From positions 159,674,848-159,738,847 of the forward strand of contig OZ018322.1 of NCBI GenBank assembly GCA_963969495.1: a stretch of 64,000 bases of DNA, read 5' to 3'. Positions 32,590-45,085 of the stretch are shown piece after piece; within the stretch, counting starts at the first letter, position 1; every line of letters begins with the position of its first letter. Below the pieces are notes generated by a model. The model did not search any database. It saw only the letters and a program-made list of their open reading frames with translations, and was not told the origin of the DNA. The position numbers and the translations under genes were made by a program. This DNA comes from Ceratothoa steindachneri (Eukaryota; Arthropoda; Malacostraca; Isopoda; Cymothoidae).

Positions 32590-33570
32590 GGAGATAAAGA
32601 ACAGCTCTTCCGACCGTCCCCCGCCCCCCTTGGCACTCATGGAGCGGCCAAGGAGGGAGGGGGGGATGCCTGGTAATAGACCCCCATAGTCACACTGTCT
32701 AGAGCCAAAGTAGGCTCCAACACTGTTAGTACGGTGAGTAGAAGTGAGAGGGAAAGGAAGAAGAAAGTTTTAAGATAGGACAGCGAAGAAACTAGTAGGA
32801 TCCAAAAGTGGACTTAGTTAGTCATAGGACCTACAGCTTAATTTGGAGTCCGAACTACGATGTGCTGCTTGTCTCTAACTATAACTATAACAGTTTAGCG
32901 TGACCCCTGTCCTACATATCATTGTGAGTCCCATTTGCGAATATGATAGTAAAAAACGAATAGATGCAGAATGCTGAAGGAATTAAGAGGTTAGCAAAGA
33001 GATGCTAATTGCCTGTAGGTCAGTCTTATATTTGTCCATTTTAGGTAGTATAGCTAGCGTAATAAAGTTAGATAGTAGTATTGGTATTTAGGAGGCGTTA
33101 AAACTGTTATTAGTAAATATTGTTACTAAAATCTAGTATAGGTTTCTATCTCTCTATCTATTCTTTCCTATTCCTATCGTAGTTATAATTGACTATATGC
33201 TATTCCATAGTTTTCTTCGGTTAATCAATTACTCTTAGTCGTCGTCGAGTATTAATCTCTTTCTCTAGGTGTAGATTACTTCTTCGTCTTGTTCTCCTCC
33301 TTCATCTATCTTTGGGAAACTTGGGAATAATCTGTGTGATCTCTATTCTTCTCTCTGCGCAATTTGGTTGGTTAATTGAACTCCTACTTCATTCTATGTC
33401 TTTTCTAAGACATTATTCTGTAAAGTGGCTCTATACTTTTCTCCCTATGCAGGTATCATAGTCTTCTTATTTCTCCTCTTCTGGTGTTTGTTACTAAGTA
33501 GATAGCTTTGTTTTGGATTTTTTGGATAAATAATTGCGGACTGTACTATGGCTTGATACTTTTTCTCTTG
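32590..33570 (-). other. Probable 3' LINE debris
   Basis: A T-rich plus strand with short segments near 33420-33540 (ATCATAGTCTTCTTATTTCTC, AGTAGATAGCTTTGTTTTGG) that resemble the C-terminal end of LINE copies B and C (40420-40480, 42690-42760). This suggests a further truncated minus-strand copy downstream of copy A. The first 200 bp hold C-rich and G-rich runs without a match. Confidence 0.4.
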
Positions 33571-33899
33571 TTTTTCATGTTTAAGTGCTTTTTATAACCT
33601 GATTTCGTAATGGTTAGTTCGAGAACTATACATTCTTTTCGTATATGTAGTGTTGTCTTCTTACGTTTTACGTGTTAAAAATGTAGAAATTTTAAAGTGT
33701 ATAGTCGTAGTATAGTGGATAGGATAGTTAGGATATAGTGGTAAAGAGGAATTAGTAAGAGTTAGAGTTAGTTGCTGGGTGACCAGCCATCTCTTTAATT
33801 CCTATTTTTTATTCTTCCTTGCTATTCTTCAGTGTTTTATGGTGGGGCTCTCGCGCCTCTGTAGCTCGTCGGTGTTTTGCATTCCTTGGTGTGTTTTCT

Positions 33900-36689
33900 G
33901 CTTTGACTCTGCAATCTCACCTTGCAGTGTATCTTGGGGGTGGTTCCTTCCTAGAATCGGGTCTACCGCTTCTAAAGATGCTTCGCTTGTTTACTCTGTG
34001 TTTATGTGGTATTTCTATCGCTCTTTTCTCGTCGTCAGTCATCATGCGATCTAGTTTGTCCCACACCTTCACTGCTCTTCTGTGAAAGGACATATTCGTA
34101 CTTAGGAGCTCTATTTTGTTATGAAGATCTCATATTTTTCTCTACTCACGCATTCTTGTGTTGGTGATTATATACGCCGCTGAATTTTCTACTTGTTGAA
34201 GCTACATCGCGCTTGTTTTCGAGAGGCGGTTCATTGGTATAGCTAGGTAGAGCAATGTTGCTTTGCAGATGGCGTTGTATATTTTCCTTAGGTTTTTTTA
34301 TTTAGATTTTTTGGTTGGAATACCTTTTGCTATATGTGCTTTTGCCTGGTTTACTCTATTCGCAATGTGTTCTCAATATCCACTCCGGGCGATCTTTAGC
34401 CCGAGTACAATTCCTTCTTTTACATATTGGTATCTTCTTTCTTCAACCACTACTCTTGAGGTCAGGCGCCTCCCCACTGGAATTATTGAGAACTTTTCTA
34501 GATTTGTGTGAATTTTCCATTTTCACTTGAACTCGTTGATATTGGCAATTTCTGCCGCTGTGATTCTGGCAATGGTTGGAGGATGTCTGTATGTGCTGTT
34601 CGCCACTATCATGATGTCGTCGGCGAATTGGATGTATTTTGTTGTTTCGTGGACTGGCCTTTGTAGATCCATCGTGTATATACTATGAAGCGTTGGGCTT
34701 ATACAGCCCTCTTAGGGACACCTTGTAGTACTTCGAATTCCAGGCCCTCGAAGCCTGCTACTGAAATGAACGCCGACCCATTGGTTACATAATTGCAAAG
34801 GCATTTTTTTAGGGCAGAGGGTATCTCTAGTCTTTTGATTTTGTATTTTAGGCCAATTCTCCATACTTTATCAAACGCCTTTTGGACGTCTCTAAGTACG
34901 ATGTCTGTGTAATTTTTATCATAGTTGGCCTTCGCAAGTGATTCAACCAAAATGAGCTAGGGCAGTCTAAGTATTTCTATTTTTCCTGAATCCGTGTTGA
35001 TGGTTTGGAATCAGGGCTCTCTCTTCCAAGTGCTTGACGAGTCTGTCATTAATAGTTCTTTCCATTAATTTTGCCATTGTCTCTCAGAGTATAATTGTTC
35101 TGAATTTTCCGGGGTTGTTTAGGGGCTTGCTGGGTTTTGGTAGAAAGATAATTTTTCCTTTTTTTCAGCGCATCTGGGAAGTATCTTGCGCTTAGAGAGG
35201 CGTTAAATACTTCCGCTATCCGTGACAAAAAAGTGGCTGGTGCGCGTATTAAGTTTTCTTTTGTTATACCCGATGCTTCAAGTGCCTTCTGTTTGGTGAT
35301 CTTGAGCGTTTTTTGTATCTACTGTAGCATTATCGGCTCGATTCCTTGCTCTACTAGTAGTATTGGAGAAGCAGCTATGTTGGGAACTATTCAATGGCCA
35401 TTTTGCTCCAATTCTTCTACCACTCTTGCTTAGTGGTCGCCGTCTAAATCCTCATTTTCGTTGGGGGAGATATCAAATACCTTCCTCCAGTGTTCTCGGA
35501 ACGCCTCTTTAATTTCTTGGGGCTCCTTCTCCCTTCCATCCTCGTTCTGGAGTTTGATTTTGGCCTCTGCCTTCTCTTTTCCCTGGCTATGTTAATTTTC
35601 TCCCATAATTTGGTAGGATTCAGTTCCTCATCCATGGCTTCCACGAAGAGGACCCACCTTCTGTTCCTTTCTATTTTTATTTCTTCTATCAGTTGGTTCT
35701 TTACTTGCCGCAGCTTTGCACAGTCACCTCTCTGTAGACCATTTTGCTCGATTGAATTCCTCGTGTCTTCATTCTCCTTCTCGAGATTTACTATTTGGGC
35801 TGATCTGATTGGATGCGGTAATGTTCTTTACGTTGTTGTAGGAACGTATTTTTTATCAGCCTTGACAAGCGTCTCCATGATGTCGTCAATCTCTTTGTCA
35901 ATTTCTTCCAGTGAGGCCTCAGTTATATCTCTCTGATCATAATTGGCGAGCTGTTCTCGTAGTTGGTCCAATCGGCCTGTCTCTAAGATTTTCTCGGCGG
36001 GCATTTGACTTCAATGGGGTCCATAGACAAAGTCATGACCACCATTTTGTGGTCGCTAGTTGATGGAGGGCCTTTCTCTATGCTATGATGTAAATGTAGT
36101 TAAACTGGAGGTTCGGGGTTGCCAAAACTATATCCAGTTTCGTAGCGTTATTCTGGCACAGATATGTTTGAAACTCGGGCCCCAGGCGCTTAACTATCCC
36201 TCTTTCCAGTAGTTGATCGAGGATTCTTCCGGCTCTATCGTGGTTCTGAGTGTAACCGTAGGCTATACTCCAGGCATTTAAGTGGCCGATAAATATGGTT
36301 TGGTCTCTGTGGCCAAATACATCTGTAAAGTTATGCAGGGATAAAAAGTTTCTCCTTGGGGGTTGGTAGCCCGTCGCAACTATAAAATTGCTTGTTGCTG
36401 TTTTTACACTTATCGCTAGGTATAATTCGTCGAGGCCTTTGACCTTTTGGCAGTCTATATTCTTGCAGATTGCCCTAGCGACGCGGTCGTAATTGATATC
36501 GTTTGTGGTCTTGCTGATTATAGTGTAGTTGAAGATGTTAATTTTCCTTTTTGCTCTATCTATATTGATCTCATTTAGCAGTATGATGTCCGGATCTTCT
36601 TTTAGGTATACGTTGCTAAGAAAGAATCTTTTGACTTTCTATCCAGCTACGTTTTGGCATATTATTTTAAATTTCCTTCCGTGGGCCAT
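33900..36689 (-). pseudogene. LINE copy A ORF2, endonuclease and reverse transcriptase
   Basis: It starts MAHGRKFKIICQNVAG at 36689. The APE-type endonuclease follows with DPDIILLNEINID (catalytic Glu), ATGYQPPRRNFLSLHNF, and GHLNAWS in place of the usual GDLNA. The reverse transcriptase shows FYQNPASP/PKPSKPLNNPGKF, QHGFRKNRNT, DVQKAFDKVWRIGLKYKI (34699-34950), LEFEVLQGVPK and an intact KYIQFADDIMIVANSTYRHP near 34620. The C-terminal part reads RAVKVWDKLD near 34060. Many stops and frameshifts inactivate it. The His in GHLNA replaces a conserved Asp and would itself impair nicking. Confidence 0.83.
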
Positions 36690-37007
36690 TATTTGTGTTT
36701 CTTTTCCTCTCTGCTTCCTCTTCTCTCTGCCTTATGCGTTTCTCGCTCGGTGAGCGATTTTGTCCTTCCACTTCTTTTTTTCTTAAATTCCTCCTTCTTC
36801 AGCGTACAGCATATTTTCTGCGGCATCTCTAGGTTGCGTGTTGTTAGCATTGTGAATACCTCACGTTCTGAATATGGGCCTTCGTATTCGTATTTATATT
36901 TCCCTTTTTTATGCCTCGTGTCAGGTCTTCATTGTCATCAGGGAAGGGCTTTCCCTCAAAGGCGTAGATCTTTAGGTTGAATTTTTTTTGTTTTTTATCC
37001 CTTTCTT

Positions 37008-38204
37008 TCACAGGCTTGGGGGGGGGGATGCGGGAGCTAGGCTCGGTCTGTCTTGGGTCTGGTGTGCTGCTTTTTCTTCTTTGTTATTTTTGTTGCCTGT
37101 GGCGACTTCTATTTCCATCTCTTCCTCATGTTCTTTCTGGGTATTTTTCCTTAGCCTCGGATCTCTATTCGTTGCCCTGTTGGTTTCCGTGTTCTTTTCT
37201 TGGCTAGTGGCCTTTTGCTGTGCTTGGGTTTGGCTTGCTTTTGTTGGCTTATATTGGATGCTTAAGATGTTCGCTGATGATGGGTTCTCGGGGAACCAAA
37301 TCTCGTCTAATCCGTTATTCTTTAGTATCAGTGTTAATTCCCTAGAATAAGAGCACGGGTTAGCTACGTTCAACACATGTGCGTGTAAAATGAAATCTAA
37401 TAGGTTCAGATACTCCCCCTGCTTGACTTCAATCACATTTTTGACCGGCTGGGTCTATTCGACTGTGGCTTTCGCTACTTTAGCGAATGTAAGGTTCTGC
37501 CTTTCTGCCTTTGCCAGGGTGTGGTGGTTCTCACTACAGTTTCGACATTTTTTCAACTGTGATCTGCATTCCCGCCACGTATGTTTCTTCTTGAGGCACT
37601 CAGAGCACCATTTTATGTTTCTTACCGGGCAGTCCCTTGTATTGTGCTTCTCTAGCGCGTTGCAGTTAAAGTATGTTAATATACTAATGAATTCGTCAGT
37701 TTTTATTTGATCAGGCGTGATTTTCAAATTAAATGCAAGAATACCTGACTCCCTTGCCTTCGCTGCCATATTTGTTTCACGGAATATTACCTTAAATACA
37801 TAGGAGTATTCTGTATTGTTTGCTTGGTTCGTAAATTTTATTATCTGTTTTACCATCGCCCATTCTTGTGCTCTTTCCGTCTCTTCCTTAATTCCGTCCA
37901 CGTTGTGGTGTCCTATCCAGGGGTCAATTTGACGGCAGTAAACGGTTTTCTGGGCTTCTATTGGGGTGGGGGCACTTTAGCTTCCAGTCCAATCCTTGTA
38001 AGTTCCTCACTTGCTCTTTTCAAAAGGATTTTGTCTACATCTCTGTCATTTTGGCAAATCGCAATATATGAGTTCGTGTAGTCTATTAACCTAATTAGCA
38101 CTACTCCGAGTTCCCGCAAACTATTCGGAAAACATTGGTCCTGACAGGTTTTTGCGCGCCTTTCAAGACGCACAAAGGGACTCGTTTAGTGGTGTCCATC
38201 TTCT
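37008..38204 (-). pseudogene. LINE copy A ORF1, gag-like nucleic-acid-binding protein
   Basis: It starts MDTTKRVPLCVLKGAQKP at 38204, parallel to MEGSKRVPLWTIKGAHKP of copy C. After a frameshift GVVLIRLIDYTNSYIAICQN follows (copy C: GIVLIRLLDYSTSYVPICQT). The middle (37455-37901) has a Cys-rich block, CNALEKHNTRDCPVRN, WCSECLKKKHTWREC and CRNCSENHHTLA, which matches the zinc-knuckle repeats of jockey-type ORF1 proteins that coat the element RNA. The C-terminal part (37008-37436) carries DEIWFPENPSSANIL and RDPRLRKNTQ. At least three frame changes make it a pseudogene. Confidence 0.82.
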
Positions 38205-38700
38205 TACTATCCGAGGTTTTTCTTATTTTCCAATAGCTAAGACGATGAAAAGGCTAGGTAGAAATAGTGGTTGTTATATCCGTTTATACTAACCGGCTTA
38301 TTCAGCTGGCGAGTCGGTATTCCCTACATACCTACCTAAACCATAGCCCTATCAGTTTTTGCTTCACCTAACTTGTGTCCCCCGCTCACACGGGATCTAA
38401 CCCGTCCCGGGCTAAGCTTCGGCCTACGCCAAACTAGCAACCCGGTTTAGATATGGCTCCTGCACAAGTAAGTATCTATGGAGACTTCAAGCTTCCCTAC
38501 CCGACTCCCCCTAAAGAGGGTGTAAGAAAAGTGAGAGTTCGTCTTTTGTGAAGAGTCCAGTAATCGTCTCGTCTGACAGTTGTGGTCTCTTCTGTTTCTT
38601 TTATTTTGAGTTGGCAACGATGCAAAAATGATCAATTTCGTCTCTCAAAGTTGAAGGTGTCGATTGCGTAAGGTTCTTCTTAAGTAAGAAAATTTCTCCG
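38205..38700 (-). other. 5' untranslated region of LINE copy A
   Basis: It is homologous to 46625-47140 of copy C over blocks such as GCTAAGCTTCGGCC, GATATGGCTCCTG and AGTATCTATGGAGACTTCA (plus-strand wording). The jockey group usually carries an internal promoter here, but no specific motif can be pinned down. Confidence 0.6.
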
Positions 38701-38717
38701 CCATCCGGCAGCGTTGT

Positions 38718-38860
38718 CTTCAAAAATTGCTACATTATATATAGTAATTCTACGCGAACATGAGTATAACAAAAATTGGCCAATCATGGCGCGAAATATT
38801 TTTAATGGGAAACTAAGCGCTACAAGGAACATATAAAATTAGAAAGCTCAAATTGTCTTT
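38718..38860 (+). repeat. Dispersed repeat Y, copy 1 (inverted relative to 47162-47299)
   Basis: The string CTTCAAAAATTGCTACATTA, TAGTAATTCTA(C/T)GCGAA, GGCCAATCATGGCGCG, AAGCGCTACAAG and CTCA(A/G)ATTGTCT occurs here on plus and at 47162-47299 on minus. Each copy abuts the 5' end of a jockey-like LINE, but with opposite polarity. Confidence 0.8.
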
Positions 38861-38870
38861 CATTTATTTT

Positions 38871-39353
38871 CTGACTATTTGTTGCTCCGATCTAGTTCTC
38901 TGGGAAAGGAAAATCAGGTTTAAAAACAGGCTTCTTTAAAGGCGGTCTACACGAGGACGCCGAGATGACGGGGGTACAGTTTCCGGCTGAAGTTGCATGT
39001 TAATTGCCGGTTTCTTCATTTAAATGATGACGGCTTCGGCCATTCGTAGAATGAATGGGTTAGGGTAGTGCCATGAGATTAAGCGTGTTTTTAAATCGGG
39101 CCATCTTGAAGGTGAGCTGTCAGTTACCTTGACATGGTAGTGTAGTGCGATGAGATTGGCGAGAAGATTGCGGATGGCGGAAGCCGATATCATTCAAATG
39201 AAGAAACCGGCAATTAACGTGCATCTTGCGCCGGAAACCATACTCCCGACATCTTGGCGTTCCCGAGTTGACCGCTGTTAAAAGAAGTACGTTTTCAAAG
39301 TTTATTTACCTTTGCCTCTACCAGGGAACTAGATCGGAGTGACAAATAGTCAG
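38871..39353. mobile_element. Foldback element, 483 bp (MITE-like)
   Basis: The ends CTGACTATTTGTTGCTCCGA and TCGGAGTGACAAATAGTCAG are inverse of each other. Imperfect complementarity continues inward for about 180 bp per arm, including GATCTAGTTC, GTTTCCGGC, TTAATTGCCGGTTTCTTCAT and ATGA(T)(A)TCGGCTTC-like blocks. The central part of about 100 bp carries GTAGTGC(C/G)ATGAGATT twice as a direct repeat. No coding capacity is present and no clear target duplication was found. It is either a non-autonomous DNA transposon or a foldback element. Confidence 0.78.
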
Positions 39354-40159
39354 ACCTTTTTTTTAGGGGAAGAAAAGGTACAGCTAGCGGTTACTCCTCT
39401 CCTCTCTACCCCTCGTACGATTGGGGAGGCAGAGAAGAGGAGGGGGCCCACGCCCAGACTTTTTCCTGGAGAAACTCCCCACAATTCTGAATCTTAGTTC
39501 AAGTGAACAAATAGTGAAGTGCTTAATAGGAAGTCCGGAACAAGCTTTAGAAGATGGTTTATAGTGAGAGGCGGAAAGATGAGTTAAAAGAGGACTGATT
39601 GGTGAGGAGGCAGATTGAGCAACCTCGGTAGTAAAGGGGGAAAGGGTTGAATGCCCTTGCCCGAGGGACAAGGGGGACCTGCTGATTAACGTGGATTTCG
39701 AACTACCGTTATGCATTTACTCCTTATTCATCATGCTTACTTCCTTTCTCACATTTAAGCAACTATGTTTCTCATACAAAAGTGAAAGGACCGCCTAATC
39801 TCTGCTCGTTTATTCTCTTCATCTTCCATTCATGTGTTTATTGTAGCATTCATGCCGGTTTGAGCTATCTTAGCTCTGAGCTTTGTTTATGTATTGTTAT
39901 GTTACTTGTTTTTACTTCCCTTACTTTGTTTCACTTTCTATTGTGGTTAGCAGTTTAGTTTCACTTTGTTCACTTGTTTTACTATCAACTTTTACCTCAC
40001 TATCATTTTTGTTAAACTTTTTAATATAGTTCACTTTTGATCTGTGTAGCCTTCTTAGTTGGTTTTTTCTTCCTTTTTTGGTTGTTTAAATTCGGTTGAC
40101 TTATTTGGGTATCAATCTGGTGTCTTGCTTGGTTATTTCGTTGGTTAGGTTTGTATATA
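39354..40159. other. Pyrimidine/purine-biased stretch between foldback element and LINE copy B
   Basis: The first part (39354-39710) has balanced GC with G-rich runs. The rest is T-rich, like the 3' untranslated regions of the neighbouring minus-strand LINEs, and may be the tail of copy B. No gene was identified. Confidence 0.4.
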
Positions 40160-42150
40160 CATAGTCGGGTAAAAATCTTTATCGTTATGCTTCGTTTCTT
40201 CTCACTTTTTGAATTTCTACTTAAGTAAACATAGAAACCTCCTCGATTCTCAGCTGTTGCCTGCCACTGTGAAATCGAGTGTTAAAGGGGATTCCAGCTC
40301 TGGTGTTCGTGTGCTCTGCAAATAACGGAGGTAGATCGTCTATCGTCCTCTATATTTTCTCCGCTGTGTTTCTGATGTTGATATTAAGCGTTTCTAATCC
40401 TCCTTCTTGGTGTAGATCCTATAGTCTTCTCCTTTCTATCCTACGTGTGTTCGTGATTAGGTAGAGAGCTTTATTTTGTGTTCTCTGGAGTTCCACTTTC
40501 TTGGTCTTTGTTTCACCGTTGATAGGGGTTGGCAGGTAGTGTAGTACCTTTTTTCCTAGGGCCAGATAGATTTTTTTTTATTTTTCATGCCTAACCCCGT
40601 TATATTATACAGTAGGTTAAGCATTGGAATCGCCTTGTTCTTCTTGTTCGTTATTTGTTGGTTGTAACCTTTTTTTGTTATTCTGAGTCTTAGCACTTTG
40701 CCCTCACTTGGATATTTGTATTTATGATCTTCAACTACAATTTCAGCTGTTTTGTTCCTGGTAATTGGGATTATTGTAAATTTCATCCTGTTCATCCCTA
40801 TCTTCTAATCTCTTTCGTAGTTGTTGATGTTGCTGATTATTAAAATTGTTGTCCTTGCCTAAAAGCGTACGTTCCTGTACGGAGTGACGACGAGTTGGTT
40901 TATGTCGTCCGCGAACTGTATGTTAGGCAACCAGGCATTATTGGTGGTGACAGGTTCTCTTTGTATATTGAATAATTGAATACAGCGTGGGGCTGAGACA
41001 GCCCCCTTACGGGAGTCCAGCTTCCAATTCCAATTCTGGTCCTGAATAACCTTTGATCTTCACATATGCTTTTTTTCTCTCTGTAACATAATCGAAGAGA
41101 ATTCTCTCCAGAATTCTATTCATCTGGAAATTTAAGATCATATATTGTATTCCTCTGACCCAGAATTTGTCGAATGCTTTTTCTACATCTCTCAGGACCA
41201 GAACGATGTAGTTATTCTCTGCTTTGCATTTGCTATTTTCTCTGTTATTATGCCAAGAGCCATTGTGGTGTTTCTGCCTATTCTGAATTTAAACTGATAA
41301 TAATTATAAAGGTAATTTTTTCCCAGATATTCTTTTAGTCTTCTGTTAAGGATTTTCTCGAAGACTTTGCCCATGAAGTTCAATAGCGATATTGGCCGTT
41401 AACTTCTAAGGGGGTTTGCTGGTTTTCCTGGTTTTGGGATGAATATAATTTCTGCTAGATTATAGCTATCAGGGAAGTAAAAGGTGTTTAAGCAGGCCTT
41501 CAAAATATTCTTTAATGCTCTGATAATTATGTTAGGTGCCTTAGTAAGATTAATTCTGGTTATTTCTGTGGGGCCAGGCGCTTTCTGTTTAAAGGATTGT
41601 ATTACGCCTTTATCTTTTCTGTTGTTATGTAGGCCCCTGTGCCCAGAATTTCCTCTCTTTCTCGCCCTACACTTGGTGCTGGAGTGATCTTGTTTATGAT
41701 TTCTCGCGAGACTGTGTGCACCATTTCGTCTATTTCTCGAGTGAGGTATTCGTCCTATTCTGGTGTTATAGACAGCACTGATTTCCAGTGATTACGAAAA
41801 AGTTCTTCTGACATCCTCTCTTCTTGGATCTCTTCTCCCCATTCATTCTTAATTGTTATTTTCTCTCTCAGGGGTCTGCCTTTAAGTCTATTTATTAGTC
41901 TCCAGTTCTTTTTTGGTCTTCTTTCTTCCTCTGTTTTCTCTTTTAGGCTATCTCGTATGTAGCTTTGCTGTTCTTCTATGAGATGCATCAGTTCTTCTCT
42001 CTCTCTTCTGATTTCTTCGTATCGCTCTCTATTTGGTCCATGGAGAATTATTTGCTCTAGTATTCCTATAGTTGCCTATTCATTCTCTTCATTTCATCTG
42101 GCCATCGAGGATGTGGAAGAGTAAGGTATTTTGTCTTTGGTATATAACTT
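40160..42150 (-). pseudogene. Jockey-like LINE copy B, 5'-truncated reverse transcriptase
   Basis: Minus-strand motifs in order from 42130: HPRWPDEMKRMNRQL, the region before the palm (41755-41988), FIPKPGKPANPLRS, RPISLLNFMGKVFEKILNRR, FRIGRNTTMALGIITEKIAN (41192-41383), ELEAGLP then GGCLSPTLYSII with one stop replacing Gln, and QFADDINQLVVTPYRN near 40900. FADD is intact. The endonuclease and ORF1 are missing, and the 5' break abuts the 3' tail of copy C near 42150-42180. It is related to A and C but clearly diverged from both, so it is a separate subfamily. Confidence 0.8.
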
Positions 42151-42469
42151 TCGTCCGTCTCAATGATAGTTCTTAGACGTCTTAGGTCTTACGTCTTGAC
42201 AATGGTATACGTTAAAAGTAGATAGTTAGAGTAGAGTGGATAGTAATCTTTTCGGTACAGTAGTGAAGTGGAGTGAGTAAGTATTAGCGCAGGTTGCTGG
42301 GTGACTAGCTATCACTTGTATACTTGCCTCCAATTCTTATATCCTAAAACTTGTTCAAATGGGTTAGGGCCCTCACGCCTCTATTCTTCTTCTAAGATTT
42401 TCTTCTGTTCTGTTTTAGTTTTCGCAGTTGTTGGTAACTTTTTTACGCTTTGTTTACCGTTCTGTAGGG

Positions 42470-45085
42470 ATTCCTATGCTATCTATATATTAGTGCTGGG
42501 TTAGCAGCATTAAATGGTATTCCACTCCTAAATTTTCCTCTATTGATTGTTCTATGCTCTATTAGGATCTCTATCTTCCCTTGTTCTTCTTTGTCCAGAA
42601 GTGTCTCTAATTTGTCCCATATTCGGACCGCTCTGTTATGTAGGGATACATTTACTGGCTCCATCTCCATTTCGTTATGCAGATCTATCTGCCTCTTGCG
42701 CTCTCTCCTTCTTGTATTTGTAATTAGCAGTACGCCGCTGTTCTGTACTCTCTGTGATTTCAAGTTGTTGGTTTTACTTAGATTGTTAAGTGGAATACTA
42801 ATTTACACAGAAGATTGTATATTTTGATTTTTTTTTTGGTATTTAAGTCTTTTATCTGGCAATGTTTCGTTAAGTTAGCTGTTGCAGGTTTTATTCTTTC
42901 GGTGGTGTGTTTTAGGTACCCGTTTGACGTTAAGTTTAGACGTAGGACCTTGCCTTCCTTTTGGTATCTGTATCTTTCTTCATTATTCGTAACTCGTGAT
43001 GTTTTTCTACGTCCTATAAGGAAAATAGTGAACTTATATGCGTTTGTCCTAATCTTCCATTTTCTTTTAAAGTTATTTATGTTCTTAATTTCTGCAGAAG
43101 TGATTCTGGCTGCCGTTGGTGAGTGCCTGTATGGACTATTAACGATTATCGAGATGTCGTCTGCGATTTTAATTTATTTGGATTTGGAAAGTCACCTGTA
43201 TATATGTTATATAACGTCGGACTAAGACATCCTCCTTGGAGAACACCTTGATTAATTTTAAAATCTGGTCCTCGATATCCTTTTTTGTTAATGAATGCTA
43301 TGTGGTCTGTGATGTTTTCACATATGCATTTTGTTAGGATAGGTGGAAGTCTTAGACTCTTGATCTTGAATTTTTGTCCTATCCTCCAGACCTAATCAAA
43401 AGCCTTTTGCACATATATTAAAACCAGATCTGTGTATTTTATCTCATGTTTGGCTATTGCTATTGTTTCCAATATTAAGGCCAGTGCTGTCTTGGTACTT
43501 TTACCTTTCCTGAACCCATGTTGTTGATTAGGAAATAATCATTGTCTTTTAGATTTTGGCTCAATCTCCTGCAGATCAATTTTTCAAGTAGCTTGGCCAC
43601 TGTTTCCACAAGTTATCAGCATGTAGTTTCCTGGTTGGTCAGGGTGCTTGCCTAGTTTGGGCAAAAATACAATTTTGTACTTTTTCCTAGCGTCAGGAAA
43701 ATACCCGTCGCTAATTGGCGCATTAAAAATTAACATTATTTTGCCAAGAAATGCATCTGGGACTCTTACAAGGTTTTCGCGGGTTATCCCTGTGTCTCCA
43801 GGAGCTCTTTGCTTGGTTTCGTTTAGAGTACTTTTAAATTCTTCAAGTGTTATTGGGTCTACCCTTTCTTCCATTATTACTGTAACAGAAGTAGAGCGAT
43901 TAGGTTTTACTTCTTCTCTATCTCCGTCCATCTCTTCAACTATTCTGAGTTCATGGTCGCGGTTAAAACCTTTGTTTTCTTCAGGGGGCTATGTTGAAAA
44001 TATTATACCAATGTTCTCTAAAGGCGGCCTCAATTTGTTCTGGTTCTAGCGCATCTACTCCATTTCCTTTGATGGCTATTTTTCTTATCGGCCTTCGGTT
44101 TACTCTTACTATGCTGATACTTTGCCAAAATTTTGTAGGATTTATCCCCGAGTCTATCTCCTCTATAATCTGGTTTCATCTTATGCCTCTCTTCCTCATA
44201 ATTGTTATATTAATTTCCGTCTTAATGTTAAGGAGGTGTTCTCTATTACCTCATCATGCATCAAGTCGCTCTATCTTTTCTCTTAGGTTTAAAAACCTCT
44301 TTTCCAAATCAGCTAATTGCGGTGTATACCCATGATATGGTAAGATTCCAAACGTTGCTTTGAGTATATGCTTTTCGTCTGCATCTATTAGCTATTTCTT
44401 CACGTTATGCAGTGCTTCATCTATCTGTTCCAGGGTTGCATGTTTAAATTTGGTTGCTGGTAATTAGATAGATCTTCTGCGTAGCCGTGCCAGTTAGCGT
44501 TTTAAAAACTCTTCCTGACTGGGCATTTTATTTGTATAGGGTCTGCTGCCAATTTTACTACCACAAATTTTTGATCGCTCATGGTTCGTGGAAAATGTAT
44601 GTAGAGAATTCCGGGCCGATCCTCTTAACTATGCCTCTTGCTATTATCAGATCTGCATTTCTTCCTCGGTCGTTCAGGTCTCCTAAGAATAGTATTTGTT
44701 CTTTTTGTCCAAATATCTCCAAGAAGGTATGAATAGGTACATACCCTCTCCTTGCGGCTTGGTACCCTGCCCTAATTATTAAATATCCTGTTCCAGTCTT
44801 TACTTTGATAACTAAATAGGCCTCATCTAATTCCTTCAATCTCGTAAATTTTATGTCATTTCGGACAGCTATAGCTACACCGTTGTAGATTATGTCTTTT
44901 GTACTTTTGTAGATCGTAGTATAATTAAAGAGTTTAATGGTGTTTATTTCCGGATTGATGTTGATTTCATTTAGTAGGATGTTCTCGGGGTCGAGTTTGA
45001 AGTATGAGTTGCAATGCGAGTGCCTTTTGGCATCCCAACCTGAGACATTATGACTTACTATTTTAAGCTTTCTCTTTCTTTCCAT
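42470..45085 (-). pseudogene. LINE copy C ORF2, endonuclease and reverse transcriptase
   Basis: It starts MERKRKLKIVSHNVSGWDAK at 45085, with 168 open codons covering most of the APE-type endonuclease: NILLNEININPEIN, VAIAVRNDIKF, IRAGYQAARRGYVPIHTFLE and FLGDLNDRG (GDLN conserved). The reverse transcriptase follows: LPKLGKHPDQPGNYMLIT (43584-43931), QQHGFRKGKSTKTAL, QKAFD with a stop before VWRIGQKFKI, NQGVLQGGCLSPTLYNIYTG, then KIADDISIIVNSPYRHSP near 43160, where the first residue of the FADD block is Ile. The C-terminal part (42479-42763) has NRAVRIWDKLETLLDKEEQG. Several stops and frameshifts inactivate it. Confidence 0.84.

Larger units (their letters stand above)
33571..38700 (-). mobile_element. 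Jockey-like LINE copy A, near full length
   Basis: Read on the minus strand: a 5' untranslated region (about 38700-38205), ORF1 (38204 to about 37008), ORF2 with endonuclease and reverse transcriptase (36689 to about 33900), and a 3' tail to about 33570. The order and 5'/3' sequences match copy C (42180-47140). The shared 3' tail includes GTTGCTGGGTGAC at 33770 and 42293. The shared 5' region includes a CGGGCTAAGCTTC(G/A)GCCT block at 38408 and 46849. ORF1-ORF2 organisation with an APE-type endonuclease is typical of the jockey and I groups. Confidence 0.82.

Noticed and set aside
33779..37436. Many plus-strand Phe/Leu/Ser-rich frames of 70-150 codons, also at 42301-44732
   Set aside because: They are antisense shadows of minus-strand LINE coding sequence.
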